DNA from: Erythroxylum novogranatense
Taxonomy: Eukaryota > Streptophyta > Magnoliopsida > Malpighiales > Erythroxylaceae
Direction: 5' to 3'
Length of the DNA: 64,000 nt
Assembly (NCBI GenBank): GCA_029891385.1
Contig: CM057233.1
Location: 33,710,540 to 33,774,539 of the forward strand
In this document: positions 10,605 to 21,557 of the stretch, in pieces
Layout of the letters: every line of letters begins with the position of its first letter
Numbering within the stretch: position 1 is the first letter of the stretch
The notes under the pieces: model-generated
Databases searched by the model: none
The model's input: the letters and a program-made list of their open reading frames with translations, nothing else
What the model was told of the DNA's origin: nothing
Made by a program: the position numbers and the translations under genes

Positions 10605-11402
10605 TTAGAACTGAGTCACATTCGCTTTCCTCAAGATCTTGAAAAATGGGAGGTACTTATCCCCCAATCTGGAAATGAACCTGCTCAGCGACACTATCCG
10701 ACCGGTCAATATCTGTACATCTTTCAAGCATTGCGGTGAAGGCATCTGGATGACGGCTTCAATCTTCTCTGGATTAGCTTCAATCCCCCGCTGAGTGATC
10801 ATAAACCCTAGGAATTTTCCGGATGCCACCCCAAAAATGCATTTTTCTAGGTTCAGCTTCATCTGAAATTTATTCAGGGTCTGGAAGACTTCCTTAAGAT
10901 CTTCCACATGCTTCGCGGACGTCTTACTTTTGACCACCATATCGTCCACATAGGCTTCCACCGACCGGCCGATCTGTTTTTTAAAGACCTCCATGACGAG
11001 CCGTTGATAGGTCGCTCCCGCGTTCTTCAAGCCAAAGGGTATTACTTGGTAGCAATATGTACCTTGGTCGATTATGAAGGCAGTCTTTTCTTCGTCCTCC
11101 AGACTCATTTGAATCTGGTGATAGCCTTAGAAGGCATCCAGGAAGCTGAGCAGTTCATGCCCTGAGGTAGAGTCTACTAACTGGTCGATCTTTGGCAAGG
11201 GGAAGCTGTCCTTTGGGCACGCTTTGTTCAGGTCGGTGAAATCTATGCACATTCTCCACTTCCCGTTCTTCTTTTTCACTAAGACCACATTGGCGAGCCA
11301 TTCGGGGTATTTAACTTCCCGGATGAACCCGGCCTTAAGCAGCTTCTCTACTTCTTTCTCGATCACCCCCTGTCGCTCCTTGCTGTGCCATCGCTTCGTC
11401 AT
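10605..11402 (-). pseudogene. Tat element reverse transcriptase
   Basis: In element sense: GFIREVKYPEWLANVVLVKK, KWRMCIDFTDLNKACPKDSF, LPKIDQLVDSTSGHELLSF, then an in-frame TAA replacing the Ser codon of the DAFSGYHQ block (about 11126). It continues with FIIDQGTYCYQVIPFGLKNA and the active site YVDDMVV at about 10941-10952. One stop aside, the frame is kept through about 265 codons. The YVDD metal-binding pair is intact. Confidence 0.9.
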
Positions 11403-12165
11403 CGACCGCTTGCGGTCATGCGAATACCGTGGAGTGCGCGCGATTGATCGAGCAATTCAGTATGTCGCTTGGTACCTGCTTAAAACCGACCTATTTTCTA
11501 CCAAACAGTCTGTGATTTCTTTAACCAGGTCCTTCTGCAGCTCGGAACCTAGGTTTGTGAACTTTGAGGGGTCGGCTTCGTCAAATGCGACCCGCTGCGT
11601 TTCTTTCATTGGGTCCATCCTATCCGCCTCTTCATCGGTTCTCACATCAAGGGAGCTCGTCAGCACTACCGCTCCGTCTAGTGTTTTAGTCTCTGCTAAG
11701 TAGCATTCCCTGGCGATTCTCTGCTGACCCCTGACAATACCAATTCCGTGGGGTGTCGGGAACTTCATTGCTTGGTAGTAGGTGGAGACGACCGATCTGA
11801 GGGCATTTTGAGTAGCCCGCCCGATTATTGCATTAGACGCCTTGAAACTTTACGACTAGAACTCAACGTCCCTTTCTATCGACACGCTTCATTCAAACTT
11901 CACTTTCAAATACACGGCGACGGGTATCGACGCCTTGTTACTCCTTTGATGGGGTCGTCGTAGGTAGTAGTCGATCTTGGTACCTTCATCCGCCAAGGCC
12001 TCATAATACAACAGTCGATCGAGCTACCGTATCAATCATCACCCGCTTCACCTCGTAACCGTCCATGTTCAGATTTACCACGAGGGCGTCATAATTAGGG
12101 CAACTTACTCCATCGAGGTCCAACTCATCGAATGAGATCATCCCGTCATTTTCCTTCGGTTTTTT
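11403..12165 (-). pseudogene. Tat element protease region
   Basis: Just inside the solo LTR insertion the frame reads MISFDELDLDGVSCPNYDAL, then VKRVMIDTVARSTVVL. This is the aspartic-protease active-site region with DTV where DTG or DNG is expected, followed by a stop. After several frame changes it continues as KFPTPHGIGIVRGQQRIAR, then ECYLAETKTLD, the linker before RT in this lineage. It is inactive as read. Confidence 0.75.
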
Positions 12166-13839
12166 TGTAACATCCCACTCCCTACTGGAAGGGTAAAATA
12201 GTAAATTTTCCATAGGATAAGATGGATCAGAATGACTTAGGACTGTTCATGCATAATAGGATTGATACACAGTATCATTTGTGCACATGAAAGTACTATA
12301 CATGCATACATGACATTCCCGGTTTTTGCGCCTAAGGCAATTTTATGTGATTAACGTGGTTATTGGGCTTGAAAAATTATTCTGAGTGCGACATTTAGTG
12401 TTTTATATTTTAAAGGATTTTCAGGAATTTTTCTGGAATTTTCCGGAGAAAATTTCCGGACCGAAAAAAAATCACCAAGTGGCGAACCGGTCGATTTTTG
12501 GCAGCGAAAATTGCTACCCAATGGCACTGTCATATTGGGTATATTATTCTGGAATTGAAATTAGGGTCATTGGACTATAATGGGTCAAATTGTAGTAGGA
12601 TTTCTAAATCCTATCCATCATTTTGTTTTATTTCTATTTTGTCTTTTTCCCCATTTTTATGACAAGTGTCTTGATGACACTTCATCAACACATTAAATAC
12701 TTGTGATTCTCGAGTCTTCCAAATTGAACACATGAAAGATGAATTTCTCTTTCTTATTTCCATTAGCCAACCGAAATCCCTTCCTCCTCTTTGGTCTCTC
12801 CATCGATTTTTCTCCATCTTCAAGTGTCTCTTCCTTCTTCTTGCTACTTACTTGCTTTTTCTTTATGCTTCCCTCATACTTGCAAGCTTAAGCCTTGAGT
12901 GGATGATGATGTTGTGGGTGGAAAGTGAGAATTAGAAAGTAGAGAAAGTGGAGAAATTGGTGTAGTATTGAAGAGGGAAAACTTTGAGTTGGTAAGTTTT
13001 GTTTTAAGCTTTCATTTATGCATTTAATGAATAAATTGGTTGTTAGATGCATTGATTGGTATGTATTGGTCATTAATCATGGTTTATGATGATCTATTGG
13101 CTCAATTTTTGTGTGATTAGGATGCTTATGCAAGTGGAATTGGTATTAGAAGTGATAGGATTTTAGTTGAAGATAAAAGCTGGAAAATGGATTTTTGACC
13201 TACTGTACTGATTTGAGCATAACTAATTGTGTGGTTATGAAAATGAGTGGAGGTTTGTTCCCATTTAAACTTTGGCTTGTTGACTACAATTTTGTGTGAA
13301 ATAGGTGTTGTCTAATTTTAGCATTAAGAGGTTGAAATTTGGTATGGAAAGTTATTTATTCAGTTCGTAAATAAAGATGGCAACCAATGATCTACTAGTT
13401 TTGATGATTTTTCTAGATTAATTGAGAAGGAATTAGGGAAAATAGTCTTCACATAAGTTGAGGCCTATATTGTTAGCTTTCCATTGCCACTGATTTTGCA
13501 ATTTTTCGATATGTACGTTGGGAGTTATGAACTGTTAACTATTTACTGATTTTGTGCACTTTGGTGAAATCTAACCTAAGTGTCGGTTTTGTGAGCATTC
13601 TGATTGGAAGCAATTTTAGTAATTTCTGTGAAGGGAATTAGCTTGAGTGATCTTCTAAAGAGTTCTATAGGAAACATTTATCTTGAAAATGGTATATAGC
13701 ATGTAATATTTGGAGATCAGATTTGGGAGTTATGAGTTTTCAAATCCTGAACCTGCATAAAGGTGTTAGCTCACGATCATGGCGAAACTTGCATAACAGT
13801 TTTGAATTGGTTAGAGATGGAATTGGCTCTTAAGCTCTT

Positions 13840-14312
13840 CATGAAACTTGAAGTATGTGGTTTTATCTTTCTAATGATATAAGGTAGTGATTTTTTTTGA
13901 CTTGTGTACAGGGATTTATGCTTGATATAACATTATTGTCCAGATTGGGTGATTTCTGGGGCAGCATCATTGATTGAATTATTTGACCTAGTTAACAATT
14001 GAATTTGATTTTGGGTTGTTCATGAAAGTTGTTGATAACATTGGGATATTTCTGAGCATATTTATTTTGTAATGTTTTACTAAGGAACTGGAAAGTTACG
14101 GATTTTATAAGCTGTTGCACTGTTTTGACAAATGTTGCACTGTTTTGAGAGGCATTGTGAGGGCAGTAACTTTGATTGCATTTTTGACACCCTTAGAGGT
14201 GAAATTGGCTTTTGTGTACTTCATGAAACTTGTAGAACTCTCTTTTCTCTATGAAATAGATACCAAGTTTGCTCAATTTGGAATTCGGAGTAGGGAGTTA
14301 TGCCCTGTGTAA
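13840..14312. repeat. Degenerate tandem units inside the solo LTR
   Basis: The phrase ttcatgaaacttg (and variants) recurs at about 13845, 14020 and 14219, and gggagttatg-type phrases at about 13520, 13725 and 14294. This is a diverged repeat of roughly 175-205 bp. The same phrases occur with similar spacing in the solo LTR at 39520. Confidence 0.55.
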
Positions 14313-14357
14313 GTTTCCATGTCGGAGGAAAGGGTTTCAGATTTGTCATTTTTATAA

Positions 14358-14492
14358 GACTAGTCGACTACAACATGCACTAGTCGACAAGGATTCTTAG
14401 ACCAGTCGACTACAACCTGCACTAGTCGACTGAGACATGTATTTTCCTGCACTAGTCGACTATAACCTCTGACTAGTCGACTAGGATTGGTA
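14358..14492. repeat. Array of palindromic TAGTCGACTA motifs
   Basis: Six copies of ACTAGTCGACTA or close variants in 130 bp, spaced 17-33 bp apart. The core TAGTCGACTA is its own reverse complement. The array lies just before the conserved block cttttccgtccgacatccg. Confidence 0.85.
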
Positions 14493-15267
14493 TTTTTCCT
14501 TCTTTTGCTCATAACTTTTCCGTCCGACATCCGATTGACCGATTTCGAGGCATCAGATTCGTGAAACATTGAATTTCATTTCATGGGAAATTGGGAATTT
14601 TTGGGACGGAAAATTTACGTGGGTCCGGTTTATTATTTTCTGGTCACTGTTTTATTTAATTGGGGACCTATAGAGGTCCGAATTGCGCACCGCCAGCGCC
14701 ATTAGATTTCTAATTTTTAGACGGATTTTATGATTGAAAAAAAAGGGATTAGGGCCGGGAATATCATGAACATGCATTGTGTACCTTCTAAGTGTTACAT
14801 GTGCATTCTAAAATAGTTCTGATTGAACAATTGATAATGTTTATATATTGTCACTGTTATAGAGTCACACTTGGAGCGTCGGTCCACCGACGCCTTGAGA
14901 CTTTCGATTTTGGCTCGAAGCACGGTGAGTAACCTAGTTAGTTCCTCAACCTTTATGTGTTAATATTACACGCTTATGCCATGTGGAGATAATGGAGGGT
15001 TTATGTGTTTGATTTGATTGATTTGGACCACAAGCGCCCTCAATTATTGGAATATGATATTGAAGTGCTATTTGTGTGTCTTGTTTGTAAATGCTTCAAT
15101 GAAATTATTGTGAAAATGTTTATGATCGAATCTGGGACTAAAGGTCCAAGTAATGGGAAATGGGACCTTTGAAATGTAAACCGATGTAAAATGTAAATTG
15201 GGACATGTGCATTCATGCATAAAGGCATGATCGATAATGACGATTGTGACCGGAAGCGACCAATGTA

Positions 15268-15402
15268 TTTGAGCTTTAAGCTCAACGCATCGAGGCTTCA
15301 AGCCCAACGACGTATTCTGAGCCATGGCTCACCGTATCGAGGCATATCACGCCTAACGTATTGAGCCACAGGCTCAACGCAATGTGCCCATCATCGGGAC
15401 GA
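15268..15402. repeat. Array of short stem-loops in the solo LTR
   Basis: Successive small inverted repeats: GAGCtttaaGCTC, GGCttcaaGCC, GAGCCatGGCTC, GGCatatcacGCC, GAGCCacaGGCTC and CCCatcatcGGG. They are separated by linkers related to aacgcatcga. Arm sequences differ between units while pairing is kept. Confidence 0.7.
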
Positions 15403-16067
15403 TTCGGTAGCGCAGTCACAACAATAAAATGGAAATGGAAAGTGTCACATGTGCATTGCATATATGAATGAGTAAATGTGAATGGTGTTAAAAGCAAAAT
15501 ACCTATAATTGTGAAATGCCAGTGCATGTGATATTTACGAAAGGATAAATTTGTGATATCTTTGTGAATTGTGTGAATATGCATGAGTTGAGTGAACCTT
15601 CAATGATGGTTTCACCGAGTTCGCAAAACTCACCCAAAATTTGCATCTATTTTTCAGTCCTCAAGACTACCCGGTTGACACGGAGTATGTCTCTTGTAGG
15701 CAAGTAAAGGATAGAGGTCGGATCGGTCCGTATCTGCATTAGTGTCTTATCAAATTGTGTTCGCAATCATCGTATAATAATGCTTTGTATTTCTCTTGAG
15801 CCCATTGTGGTTTAATGTTTTACCTATCGATTGATTGTAAATTATTCTTGGATGACTGTAATAACTGAAACTGGTTTATTATGAACATGGGTTTTAGTTA
15901 CTTATTATTTTTGTCGCGCTAACGTGGAATCAATGGCTTCAAAAGAAAAAAAAATGTATACTGAGTTTTAATCGACTGATGTAGTACGCCACCCTCGCGA
16001 GGCACGGACTCGGATATCACCAACGATATCGGGTTCGGGTCACTCGGGAGTGGGGTGTTACATTTTT

Positions 16068-17193
16068 GGTGGGTGAGTCTTTGCCGACCTGTTTGGCATA
16101 TCTTTTTCTCCCTTTAGTGGTGGATCCCCCTGCTGTATTTCCACCGAATATCATGTTAATGACCCCAGCCGGTCAGTCGTCTTGTTGCCCAGCGTTTCTG
16201 TCGTTTCTTTCCCTTGACCACCCTCTCTCTTCCCGTCGATTATCTGTATTCGCATTCTACCTACCCCCATCATTCCTGTCATTTTGCCTTGGAGGCGGTC
16301 GCCTATTGTCTGGTCGACCTGTCCTGCGATGACTATCCCGATCGGCGTTTTGTTCGCGCTTCACGAATCGGCCTAACCTTCCTCTTTGTATGAGGAATTC
16401 GATTTCTTTTTTTAACCGCCAGCAATCTTCCGTATCGTGACCGACCTCTTTGTGGAAACGACAATATAAATTGGGGTTCCTATCCTTGTAGGGGGTCTTC
16501 ATTTTCTCGGGTTCTCGGATGGTTTCCCCATCCGCTCTCATGGCCTTGAGATTTACGCATATCGCTGTTGGCGGGGTGAACTCCTGTCGATATCCCTGTC
16601 GATTGGTCGACCTTCTCCAGCTCGACTGGCTTTTTTGCCGCTTGTGCGAATTGCTCGCCCTGTCATTTGGTGAGCGATCATCCTTCCGACGCCTCGTATT
16701 TTTCAGCACTTCTTCAAGCTGAATGTACCTATCTGGCCTGTTTCTTATTTCTGAGCAGATCGGCCGATCGAGGGCTAATGACTTTTGAACTCCTCATCCT
16801 CGTGTTGTTCATGAGCGGCCAAAGATGGACGAGCAAGTGAGATCGGGAACCTCGACCGCCGTTGTTGAACCGAGTGATGAACTCCGCAAACTCTCATTCC
16901 TTCCTTGGGTAAGTTGCATCACCTCCAAAGTCGTCTTCTGCGATTCGCCACTAGTGGCGAACCGGTTCAGAATAACAACTGAAATCTTCGAAGCATGTGA
17001 TACAGCTCGGGGGCAAGCTGTTAAACCATCGCCGAGCTCCGTCTTGGAAGGCCGTGCAGAAAGCCTTACATTGGATAGCGTCCGGAACACAATGTAGGTT
17101 AATCATGGACTGGAAGTGCTGCAGGTAATCCAGGGGTAGTCTTCCATGTATTTTTCGGGTCGGTATTTTTGTCTTGGTCCGGAGGCTATCCAA
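16068..17193 (-). pseudogene. Tat element gag
   Basis: In element sense: a Retrotrans_gag-type capsid region (LPLDYLQHFQSMINLHCVPD, AFQDGARRWFNSLPPSCI), a frame change near 16980, then NRFATSGESQKTTLEVMQL. After another break comes a basic nucleocapsid part (16709-16257) with YCRFHKEVGHDTEDCWRLKK, a C-x2-H-x4-H-x4-C motif typical of Tat gag, followed by IEFLIQRGRLGRFV. It ends at the solo LTR insertion, which separates it from protease. Several frameshifts make it inactive. Confidence 0.85.
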
Positions 17194-17727
17194 GATTTCG
17201 GAGTGAAGGAGAGTCAGATCTCTATTGTCAGGCGATCCGGACGGAAGGTCATAGCTGCGTTAATCCGATCATCCACGATTTTCTCTAGGGCTTCGGTTGG
17301 GCGATGATCGGTCGTCATGCTGGTCTGTCGAGCGGCTTGCCGTGCAGATGGCTGCTGTCGTGTTGGTTGAGACTACAAGATCTGGCGAATCAACAGATTA
17401 GCTGCTTCCTCGATCTGTTTTTGGGTCAGGGTGGTGTGCACAGCCGGAATAGGTTCTGCACCCGATTGGTGTTGGAGGTTCGGGTGTGTATTGGGTGCGG
17501 CGTTACCCTCCAAAGCTACGCTCTGTTCTTCCCTGTTCAAGGTTTGAGGTTGCGATTGATCGTTAGGATCGAGGATTTCGTCGGAAACACGCGGCAGCAG
17601 CCGCAGAGTCGCAGTGGCCGCAAACCTATACGTTGCATCGCCAGAGCCGCGACAGCGGCTATATCAGGGTTCATCGCCGCCGCCTGACTGATCTGAATAT
17701 TTCTGGACGTGGTGCCCGGAAGTCGGG

Positions 17728-17744
17728 CCCCACGGTGGGCGCCA
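17728..17744 (-). other. Primer-binding site of the Tat element
   Basis: The minus strand reads TGGCGCCCACCGTGGGG two bases after the 5' LTR. This sequence is common after the 5' LTR of Tat-type elements. The priming tRNA cannot be named with certainty from the sequence alone. Confidence 0.75.
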
Positions 17745-17746
17745 AT

Positions 17747-18183
17747 TGGTTCTGCGGATTTTAATTTGAATCATGCGTGCTGCTCGATCCATGAATCATT
17801 GCTTCTTTGTGAGGAATCCGACGTGAAGTTACCTGCAAAACAAAGAAGGCTGGTCGGGAGTTGTGTCCCGATTAGCCCCTCCGACGCTCAAGTAAGTCTT
17901 TTTGTGAAGGTGAGGTTGATCAAATCAGAGAAAACAACTAGGTTATGATTTTCGTACCTCAATTACGGGAGAATTATACCTTATATATGGTTTTGTAGCT
18001 AGGTTTAGGTCTTTATGTAGACTTCTACCTCTGCATGGTAGGTTTTCTCATGCTAACGGGCTGTGGAAAGTGTGGATTGGGCTCGGGCCTGGCATAGCGA
18101 TTAGGTAGGAGATTGGGTTCAAGAATGGACCGAACCGCCTATGGGTCGTCTTCGATGGATCCGCCTCGCTGGTGAATTCACCA
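17747..18183 (-). repeat. 5' LTR of the Tat element
   Basis: 437 bp, matching 4180-4624 closely except at its outer end, which in element sense begins with the palindrome TGGTGAATTCACCA. It is adjacent to the target duplication CATAA at 18184-18188. Confidence 0.88.
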
Positions 18184-18365
18184 CATAAGATATTAAAATA
18201 AATGTAATTAATTAAACATAATTTATCTTTAAGTTTTATCTAATATAAAATTATCATTAGCAATAAAAATATAACTACATGGACGTTAACAATTAAACAA
18301 AATTTTCAATTTAAAAACTAAAACTAAAATATAATAAAAACAAAAAGAAACTAAATGACCTATGA
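18184..18365. repeat. AT-rich dispersed repeat, copy A, right part
   Basis: It continues the repeat interrupted at 4179: tatctttaagttttatct and gttaacaattaaa-like segments match 59776-59850 of copy B in order. The first five bases are the Tat target duplication. Confidence 0.6.
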
Positions 18366-19231
18366 GTTAAGCTAGGCACAATTAAGTTCACATTACATGT
18401 CATCACTTAATTATTATAATGCAATATGATATTTGATACTATTTAATAAGTTTTCTTCAACCTACATTAATAAAGAGATGAATTATATTAATTCCTTTCA
18501 CATCATCATTTGAATTTTTTAGATACCAAATTGTGTATTAGATAATGTCTTGAGTTAAAATTTAATAATGTATTTCAATTAAATATTTGAAATTAACGTG
18601 ACGTGAAACTTAAATCTTACATAAGAGGTTTTAAATTATAATTATTTCAACAACAACTGTAACTTTAATATCTAATTTATTATTGCGATTATATCCTTCA
18701 TTAAGTTAATGTAAACACCACGGCCATATTTTTACGTTTGACATATAATCATAACCTACATAGTACGTACTTGCGACGAAACAGGGAAATGCGGGACCAG
18801 CTGCTGAGCATAGACCAGTCCATATAGGACTCGCTAAACGCCCATTCCTCTCATACTCAGGAATGTACCGACATACAGGGAAATGCGGGACCAACTGCTG
18901 CAATGGTCCTCAGAAAGTGCGGCTGAGCTTTCCGAAGCAGCGTGGACCAGTTCATATAGGACTCGCTAACTTCCGTTCCTGTCATACTCCATTCATCTTT
19001 ATTTTGCGGTTCTATCACCAGTCCGTGTTTAAGTCTCAAGACTTCTCAAAAGGGTCTTAATCAAGAAAAGGTACTTTTATGTTATTTATACTTAGATTAA
19101 TCTTTATTCGAGTCGGATATATTTTTTATAAAAGGTAAAATTTTGCAATGACCACCCGTCTAATTTTGATCTGAAACGGGCAAAGATAAGATGCCTTCAA
19201 AAATACCAATATGCTCTTACCTTTCAAATTT
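18366..19231. other. Intergenic stretch with an imperfect duplication
   Basis: Mostly AT-rich. At 18781 and 18875 two related units begin acagggaaatgcgggacca and share accagt-catataggactcgc further on; the second unit has about 50 extra bases. The GC-rich units could be remnants of a gene, but I recognise no protein in any frame. Confidence 0.5.
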
Positions 19232-21557
19232 CAATTTTAAAGCAGAAAGTAAGGCTTAATTGGCTGAAGGAGGGCGATTCTAATACAAAGTTCTTTCACT
19301 CTTCTCTATTGGCTTAAAGGAACACCTACTTTTATCTACTTGGTTCGAAAAGAAACAAAATCCTTGTCATATGAGTGACTTTAGACCCATCTCCTGTTGC
19401 TTTACTATATACAAGGTGATCTCAAAATTCCTAGCTGAACCACTCAAGATAGTCCTCTTGACTATTGTGACTTCTGCCCTAAGTGCTGTCTTACCTGAGC
19501 AAAATCTGGGTGATAACATACCGCTTTTACAATAGTTACTGAAAGAGTATCACTCTGGTAAGAAGATAAATAGCTATTTGATTAAGATCGACTTCTTCAA
19601 AGCTTACGATACAGTTAACTGGCATTTCACTCAGTTCTTTCTTGAAGCATTGCATCTCCCTAAAAAATTCGTCTAATGGATCATGGCTTGTATTAGTGCA
19701 TCTTCTTTGAGTATACTTGTGAATGGTATTCCTGCCACCCCATTCAAGCCTACTAAAGGAATTCGTCAAGGTGATCCCTTATCGCCTTACTTGTTTACTC
19801 TTGTTATGGAGGGATTTTCCTGACTTTTAAACAGGCTAATTTCTTGCAATGTTGGCTTTAAATTTCATCATAACTGTAAGGAACTCAATCTTAATCACCT
19901 CTTGTATGCAGACAACCTGATTCTCATACGTGGAGCTAATTGTAACTCAATCGACATCGTGATGCATGTGCTTGCTTTATTTGCTGAATGGTCTGGACTC
20001 AAAGATAATGAAGAGAAGAGTTGTCTTTTTCACTTGAGATGATGTGAGGAATCTTGCTGAAATTAGCAGAATTAATGGACTCAATCATTACTCGACTCCT
20101 TTTAGATATCTAGGAGTTCCTATCATAGCCTCGAAGCTGAAGTTTTGTGATTGCTTACCTATCATTAAAAAATGAAGTCTTGAGTGATGGTATTGCTTAC
20201 CTATCATTAAAAAATGAAGTCTTGAGTGATGGCATGTCAAAATCATTTCCTTTCTTATTTAGCTCGAGTCTCTCTCATCACTTTTGTTCTTACAAGTCTA
20301 AATCTGAATTGGATTACTCACATAGCTCTGCCTCGGGAAGCAATAAAAGAAACAGAGAGCATAATGAAATCTTTGCTCTATTCAGGACAGGTTGGAAATT
20401 CCACGAATGCTAGAGTTAAATGGAGTAAAGTTATGAAGCACAAAAAACATGAAGGTCTTAGGATTATTTCAATTCCGATTATGCAGAATGTCTTCACGGG
20501 CAAAGGGTTATGGAAATTATATACAGATCGAACTACATTGTGCACTAAATGGATCCACAAATTCTATTTAACAAACTCTTAACTTCTGGCAGGTTGAATA
20601 CTCTCAGGAAGGCTCTTGGATGTTAAAGAAAATGATGAAATTACCTGAAGTTATTTATCCTTACATTAAACACACTATTGGCAATGGAGATAAGACTGGG
20701 GTGTGTTTTGATAGTTGGTTGACAACCAGCCCCCTTGCTCACTCCCCTGATTTTTCAGAGGATACAAAATAGAACGCCATCATCAAATCTAAAGGTTTCT
20801 TCATTGGTTGTGAATGGTGAATGGCAAGGAAGGTTTAGAGGATTTCAGTTCCTGGTACCTCACCTTCCTCGATTAAATAACACAGCAAATGAGGGCATCA
20901 TCTCCTAGAGTCTACATCCGGTAGGTATTTTCTCAAACCAATCATGCTATTGCTTTTTTTCAAATGGATCTACTGCAGTTCCATGGTTCAAATTTTTATG
21001 GTGAAACTCTATTAGCCCAAAGGCATCATTCATCACGTGGCTTGCGATAGAAAACAGGCTCAAAACTAAGACTCAATGAGTCAATGGCATGTTCAGGTCG
21101 ATGATATATGCTTATTACGTAATATGGCTGTTAACGATCGTGGTCATCTCTTCTTTATCTGCAATTATTCTAAGGCCATTTGGAGTCGTCTTATGCAAAT
21201 GTTATCATCTCACAGTAGACGATATGATTGGGAACATGTGCTGCGGTGATTCTTTAGTAAAACTAAGAAGGGTACTCCAAATGGTAATGTATTAACAGCT
21301 GCATTCACTATAACTATATATAACATTTGGAAAGAACGAAAGAGTCGTAGGTTTACTGAAAAAAAAAAGGAATAGAAACATCAACTTATGGAAAGAATCA
21401 TCAACGAAGTCAGAGCTGGAATTTTTGCCAAGAATGCATGACATTCCCTTTCCTCAGACATGAAGAGCAGATGGCAACTATAATTATTATTTAGTCTTTG
21501 TATTCCTCTTTCTTTAATCCTTTAGATCCTTTATAGTCTAACAATAGGCTTTTATTG
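19232..21557 (+). mobile_element. L1-type LINE fragment A (5'-truncated, decayed)
   Basis: Plus-strand RT/zf-RVT remains: WLKEGDSNTKFFHSS at 19260, DFRPISCCFTIYKVISKFL at about 19380, KIDFFKAYDTVNW, then GIRQGDPLSPYLFTLVMEGF and HLLYADNLIL (about 19900). The zf-RVT tail has TIYNIWKERKSRRFTEKK. The catalytic YADD block reads YADN, so RT is dead even apart from the stops and frameshifts. The 3' tail is interrupted at 21557 by a solo LTR and resumes at 24427. The endonuclease half is absent. Confidence 0.85.
20149..20232 (+). repeat. 42-bp tandem duplication inside LINE A
   Basis: A unit containing attgcttacctatcattaaa occurs twice head to tail (20149-20190, 20191-20232), almost identical. It is a local duplication after the LINE decayed. 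Confidence 0.85.

Larger units (their letters stand above)
12166..16062. mobile_element. Solo LTR, 3.9 kb, inserted in the Tat element
   Basis: Ends are TGTAACATCCCACTCC and GGAGTGGGGTGTTACA, near-perfect inverted termini with TG/CA. It is flanked by the 5-bp duplication TTTTT (12161-12165, 16063-16067). No internal coding domain is present, so it is the product of LTR-LTR recombination. The large size and TGTAACA ends resemble Tekay/Del-type chromovirus LTRs. It shares the block cttttccgtccgacatccg with the solo LTR at 39520-43893. Confidence 0.88.
4180..18183 (-). mobile_element. Ty3/gypsy retrotransposon, Tat-type, with nested solo LTR
   Basis: A structurally complete element on the minus strand: TG...CA LTRs at both ends, target duplication CATAA (4175-4179 and 18184-18188), primer-binding site beside the right LTR, purine tract beside the left LTR, and gag, PR, RT, RNase H, second RNase H, IN in order. 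Tat lineage is indicated by the second plant/archaeal-type RNase H, the CRFHKEVGHDTEDC zinc motif in gag, and an extra ORF plus tandem repeats between IN and the 3' LTR. Many stops and frameshifts and a 3.9-kb solo LTR insertion make it non-autonomous. Confidence 0.9.

Noticed and set aside
14360..14569. Minus-strand frame with repeated SRLVQ-type residues in the 3.9-kb solo LTR
   Set aside because: A by-product of the TAGTCGACTA motif array.
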